DNA of 64,000 bases from Paramesorhizobium sp049065735 (lineage in GTDB: Bacteria; Pseudomonadota; Alphaproteobacteria; Rhizobiales; Rhizobiaceae), in contig NZ_JBAKHD010000005.1 of the NCBI RefSeq assembly GCF_049065735.1, positions 1 through 64,000 of the forward strand, read 5' to 3'. Positions 63,646 through 64,000 of this stretch are shown piece after piece. The translations under genes and the position numbers were made by a program. The first letter of the stretch is position 1; every line of letters starts with the position of its first letter. The notes beneath the pieces are model-generated. The model made no database searches and had not been told where the DNA came from. It saw nothing but the letters and a program-made list of their open reading frames with translations.

Positions 63646-64000
63646 CAGATGATGGAATTCTCGTTGGTGAGATATTCTCCGTTCTCCCATAAGAGCCCCA
63701 CTTCATGGCTGTAGAGGCTGTCATTCTGCAAGACAGCGAACTGATCGCCGCGAAGGTCGGGCTCAACAAAATGGACGTAGCCGTTCTGAATCAGCAGATC
63801 GCGTGCCTTGGGCGGTGTCTGCACGATGTAGCCTTGCAGTCTTCGGGCGATGGAGCCGGACGGGATGTTTTCAAACGCCAGATCGGCCACCGCTTTGCGC
63901 GCCGTTTCGTCGCCTGCGACGATGACCGGCACCATGCTGCTGTCGATCATGCGGAAGTCCGCCGCCACGGTGCGGAAGGCAAAGTCGGTTCCATCAGGCG
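63645..64000 (-). CDS. cas3: Cas3 helicase-nuclease, C-terminal end (cut by window edge)
   Basis: The frame is open to the window edge and encodes about 117 residues: PDGTDFAFRTVAADFRMID, SSMVPVIVAGDETARKAV, RRLQGYIVQTPPKARDLLIQNGYV, and a closing DSLYSHEVGLLWENGEYL. This is the C-terminal domain of type I-C Cas3. It sits where cas3 is expected, directly upstream of cas5c. A GTG at 63968 is not a true start. Confidence 0.85.
   Translation of the reverse strand, partial: PDGTDFAFRTVAADFRMIDSSMVPVIVAGDETARKAVADLAFENIPSGSIARRLQGYIVQTPPKARDLLIQNGYVHFVEPDLRGDQFAVLQNDSLYSHEVGLLWENGEYLTNENSII

Overview
This 64 kb window comes from an alphaproteobacterium of the Hyphomicrobiales, most likely the Brucella/Ochrobactrum group. 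The outer-membrane protein at 54982-55704 closely resembles Brucella Omp31 in signal peptide, beta-strand pattern and C-terminal Phe. The DNA is GC-rich, and the intergenic spaces carry two families of palindromic mosaic repeats typical of rhizobia. The genus call is inference.

Layout. 1-6.2 kb: the tail of an IS5-family transposase, then a leftward sugar ABC operon (binding protein, dual ATPase, two permeases, SMP-30 lactonase). 6.5-8.5 kb: a GAF histidine kinase and response regulator pair. 8.5-11.8 kb: regulator/oxidoreductase pairs (LysR with an SDR, HxlR with an NmrA-like protein). 11.8-15.5 kb: an AaeXAB-like aromatic-acid efflux operon with MarR. 15.9-19.9 kb: a TRAP transporter with GntR. 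20.2-31.7 kb: one long rightward run holding 5-oxoprolinase (pxpA, fused pxpBC), a fused biotin carboxylase/carrier, a dipeptide ABC transporter and an M14 peptidase.

31.7-50.3 kb is a nitrous-oxide respiration and anaerobic-quinone island: DUF2249, two NnrS proteins, a truncated haemoglobin, a Crp/Fnr (NnrR-like) regulator, pseudoazurin, nosRZDFYLX, ubiX, ubiD and ubiTUV. Five TTG-N8-CAA palindromes mark this as a single regulon. At three promoters the box lies about 41.5 bp before the predicted start of transcription. ubiTUV supplies oxygen-independent ubiquinone synthesis, which fits anaerobic respiration.

50.3-55.7 kb: TetR/O-methyltransferase, an MFS transporter, a KGG stress peptide and a stress-type SDR (the last two behind EcfG-like promoters), and the Omp31-like porin. 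55.9-64 kb: a type I-C CRISPR-Cas locus with 27 identical repeats plus one degenerate repeat, then cas2, cas1, cas4, cas7, cas8c (with a probable internal cas11c), cas5c and the 3' end of cas3.

The most notable element is in the 207 bp between cas3 and cas5c. On the opposite strand to the cas genes sits a lone degenerate CRISPR repeat with its 11-nt handle intact and a shortened but still paired stem. It is followed by a spacer-like sequence and a strong bidirectional terminator. The first 16 nt of that pseudo-spacer match a site 25-41 bp upstream of cas5c at 15 of 16 positions. The one mismatch is at position 6, which type I complexes do not read, and the site is preceded by the type I-C PAM TTC. 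This looks like a built-in crRNA-like regulator (CreR type) that directs Cascade to silence its own operon promoter.
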